Source: CADCSY01 sp038255685 (GTDB lineage Bacteria > Actinomycetota > Acidimicrobiia > Acidimicrobiales > CADCSY01). From it: DNA of 6,744 nucleotides. The stretch lies in contig JBBSLC010000152.1 of assembly GCA_038255685.1 (NCBI GenBank), positions 1 to 6,744 on the forward strand, read 5' to 3'. Positions 6,136 through 6,744 of the stretch are shown piece after piece. The notes below the pieces were generated by a model that saw only the letters and a list, made by a program, of their open reading frames with translations, had not been told where the DNA came from and searched no databases. How positions within the stretch are numbered: the first letter of the stretch is position 1; the number at the start of each line of letters is the position of its first letter. The position numbers and the translations under genes were made by a program.

Positions 6136-6150
6136 GTCCGATCATCGGAC
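6136..6150. promoter_or_regulatory. 15-bp inverted repeat touching the FG-GAP gene start
   Basis: GTCCGAT and ATCGGAC are perfect 7-bp arms around one central base, ending at the base before ATG 6135. On the minus strand the element also contains GATGAT, a weak -10-like hexamer (four of six bases match TATAAT) 5 nt before the ATG. It could be an operator covering a leaderless promoter, or an mRNA hairpin blocking the start. There is no ribosome site in the same place. Which role applies is inference. Confidence 0.45.
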
Positions 6151-6230
6151 GGAGCGGCACTGGTGTTGAGCCCCCATGTCCAGGCGATGGGCTCCGCTGG
6201 GGCTGACCCCGCTTGGGTGCCCCGGCTGCG

Positions 6231-6236
6231 TAGGTT
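6231..6236 (+). promoter_or_regulatory. Candidate -10 box for the lipoprotein gene
   Basis: TAGGTT fits TAnnnT and ends 7 nt before GTG 6244, the same geometry as the two AI-2E starts. There is no Shine-Dalgarno sequence before the GTG. A CTGACC at 6203-6208 resembles a -35 box, but its 22-bp spacer is too long to be convincing. The rest of the 108-bp divergent region (6136-6243) shows only the inverted repeat at its left end and a short GGGG/CCCC stem at 6199-6210. Confidence 0.42.
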
Positions 6237-6243
6237 CGCTCCC

Positions 6244-6744
6244 GTGACCCGCACCGTCGTCGTGCTCCTTGCCGCTGCTCTGGTCCTCGCTGCCTGTGGC
6301 GTCAGCGACGATGGCGACGCCGCCGACGGCGTCGAGGTCGTCGACGGCTTCGACGTCGAGGTCGCGCTCGACGGGCTCGTCGCGCCGACGCAGATCAGCG
6401 AGGCGCCCGACGGTCGGATCCTCGTCGCCCAGCTGAACGGCGGGGAGGGGGACGGCACGGGTCAGATCGTGGCGGTGGACCTCGATCGACCGGACGAGCG
6501 GGAGGTCCTCTTCGACGGGCTGCTCAAGCCGACCGGTGTCACCGTCGTCGGAGACGAGGTGTGGGTCATGGAGGAGCGTTCGCTCTCCCGGGGTCCCCTC
6601 GCCGGCGGCGAGCTCGAGGTGGTGCTCGACGAGCTGCCCTACAACGGGCGCTCCGAGGGCACGCTGACGACCACCGAGGATGGCCGACTGCTCTACAACA
6701 CCTCGGGCTCGCTCTTCAGCCGACGACCGGCGCAGGGGTCGGGC
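6244..6744 (+). CDS. Lipoprotein with probable beta-propeller domain (N-terminal part)
   Basis: A GTG-started frame runs 167 codons to the right edge with no stop, so the C-terminus is missing. It opens with MTRT, a hydrophobic stretch, and a lipobox LAAC ending at Cys18, which predicts lipid anchoring on the outer face of the membrane. An acidic linker (about 20-35) follows. From about 40, short units such as PTQISEAPDGRILVAQ, GQIVAVDLD, KPTGVTVVGDEVWVME and SEGTLTTTEDGRLLYNTSG recur at roughly 45-residue intervals, typical of propeller proteins of the sugar/sorbosone-dehydrogenase (PQQ-type) or NHL kind. The PQQ/catalytic region would lie mostly beyond the edge, so enzyme activity is not shown. 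The gene is divergent from the FG-GAP surface protein. A leaderless start is suggested by the nearby TAGGTT. I am sure of the lipoprotein call and moderately sure of the propeller fold. Confidence 0.75.
   Translation, partial: MTRTVVVLLAAALVLAACGVSDDGDAADGVEVVDGFDVEVALDGLVAPTQISEAPDGRILVAQLNGGEGDGTGQIVAVDLDRPDEREVLFDGLLKPTGVTVVGDEVWVMEERSLSRGPLAGGELEVVLDELPYNGRSEGTLTTTEDGRLLYNTSGSLFSRRPAQGSG

Noticed and set aside
6331..6364. Short direct repeat GTCGAGGTCG at 6331-6340 and 6355-6364
   Set aside because: It lies in the acidic linker of the lipoprotein and reflects repeated VEV codons.
1..6744. Mobile element, CRISPR array, tRNA, rRNA, riboswitch or defence system
   Set aside because: I saw no transposase or integrase frame, terminal repeats, spaced identical repeats, tRNA-like cloverleaf or conserved RNA motif. 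The window is almost fully accounted for by five protein genes.

Overview
The window is GC-rich DNA with dense, G/C-ending codon use, GTG starts and almost no room between genes. It looks chromosomal and comes from an actinobacterium (Actinomycetota). The best taxonomic clue is the C-terminus of the protein at 4069..6135. It has three 64-residue SLH-like units with the pattern DCxxWWEI, GQMATF, HEAxI and RRDQMASFLAR. From memory, this architecture is common in deep-branching actinobacterial classes such as Acidimicrobiia and Nitriliruptoria. No genus can be named from the sequence alone.

Layout, left to right: (1) 2..43, a possible tail of an upstream gene, ending one base before the next start. 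(2) 45..1802 (+), a soluble GAF-like/GGDEF/EAL protein for cyclic di-GMP turnover. Its phosphodiesterase residues are complete, but the cyclase motif is DGDEF instead of GGDEF. (3) 1727..2938 (-), an AI-2E-family membrane protein, convergent with and overlapping the c-di-GMP gene. (4) 2990..4063 (+), a second, diverged AI-2E-family protein, divergent from the first across only 51 bp. (5) 4069..6135 (-), an exported protein with a Tat-like signal, eight FG-GAP/VCBS calcium-loop repeats and three SLH-like repeats, probably at the cell surface. (6) 6244..6744 (+), the N-terminal part of a lipoprotein with a probable beta-propeller, cut by the right edge.

The genes alternate in strand (+ - + - +), so there is no long operon. 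Regulation must sit in two short divergent regions (2939..2989 and 6136..6243) and in convergent 3' junctions with 5 bp or less than zero spacing. Three of the five starts have a TAnnnT hexamer ending 6-7 nt before the start codon and no Shine-Dalgarno sequence, as expected for leaderless transcripts. Short symmetric elements lie close to the starts: a perfect 24-bp palindrome inside the minus-strand AI-2E gene, a 9-bp direct repeat between the two AI-2E promoters, and a 15-bp inverted repeat touching the ATG of the FG-GAP gene.

Functionally this is an envelope and signalling neighbourhood: one intracellular second-messenger enzyme, two membrane transporters and two exported propeller proteins. 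I see no mobile element, CRISPR array, tRNA, rRNA or defence cassette, and no firm evidence for a new multi-gene system. The most unusual points are the tight divergent AI-2E pair with its symmetric DNA elements, and the FG-GAP/SLH surface protein. No gene-free stretch exceeds 300 bases; the longest is 108 bp.
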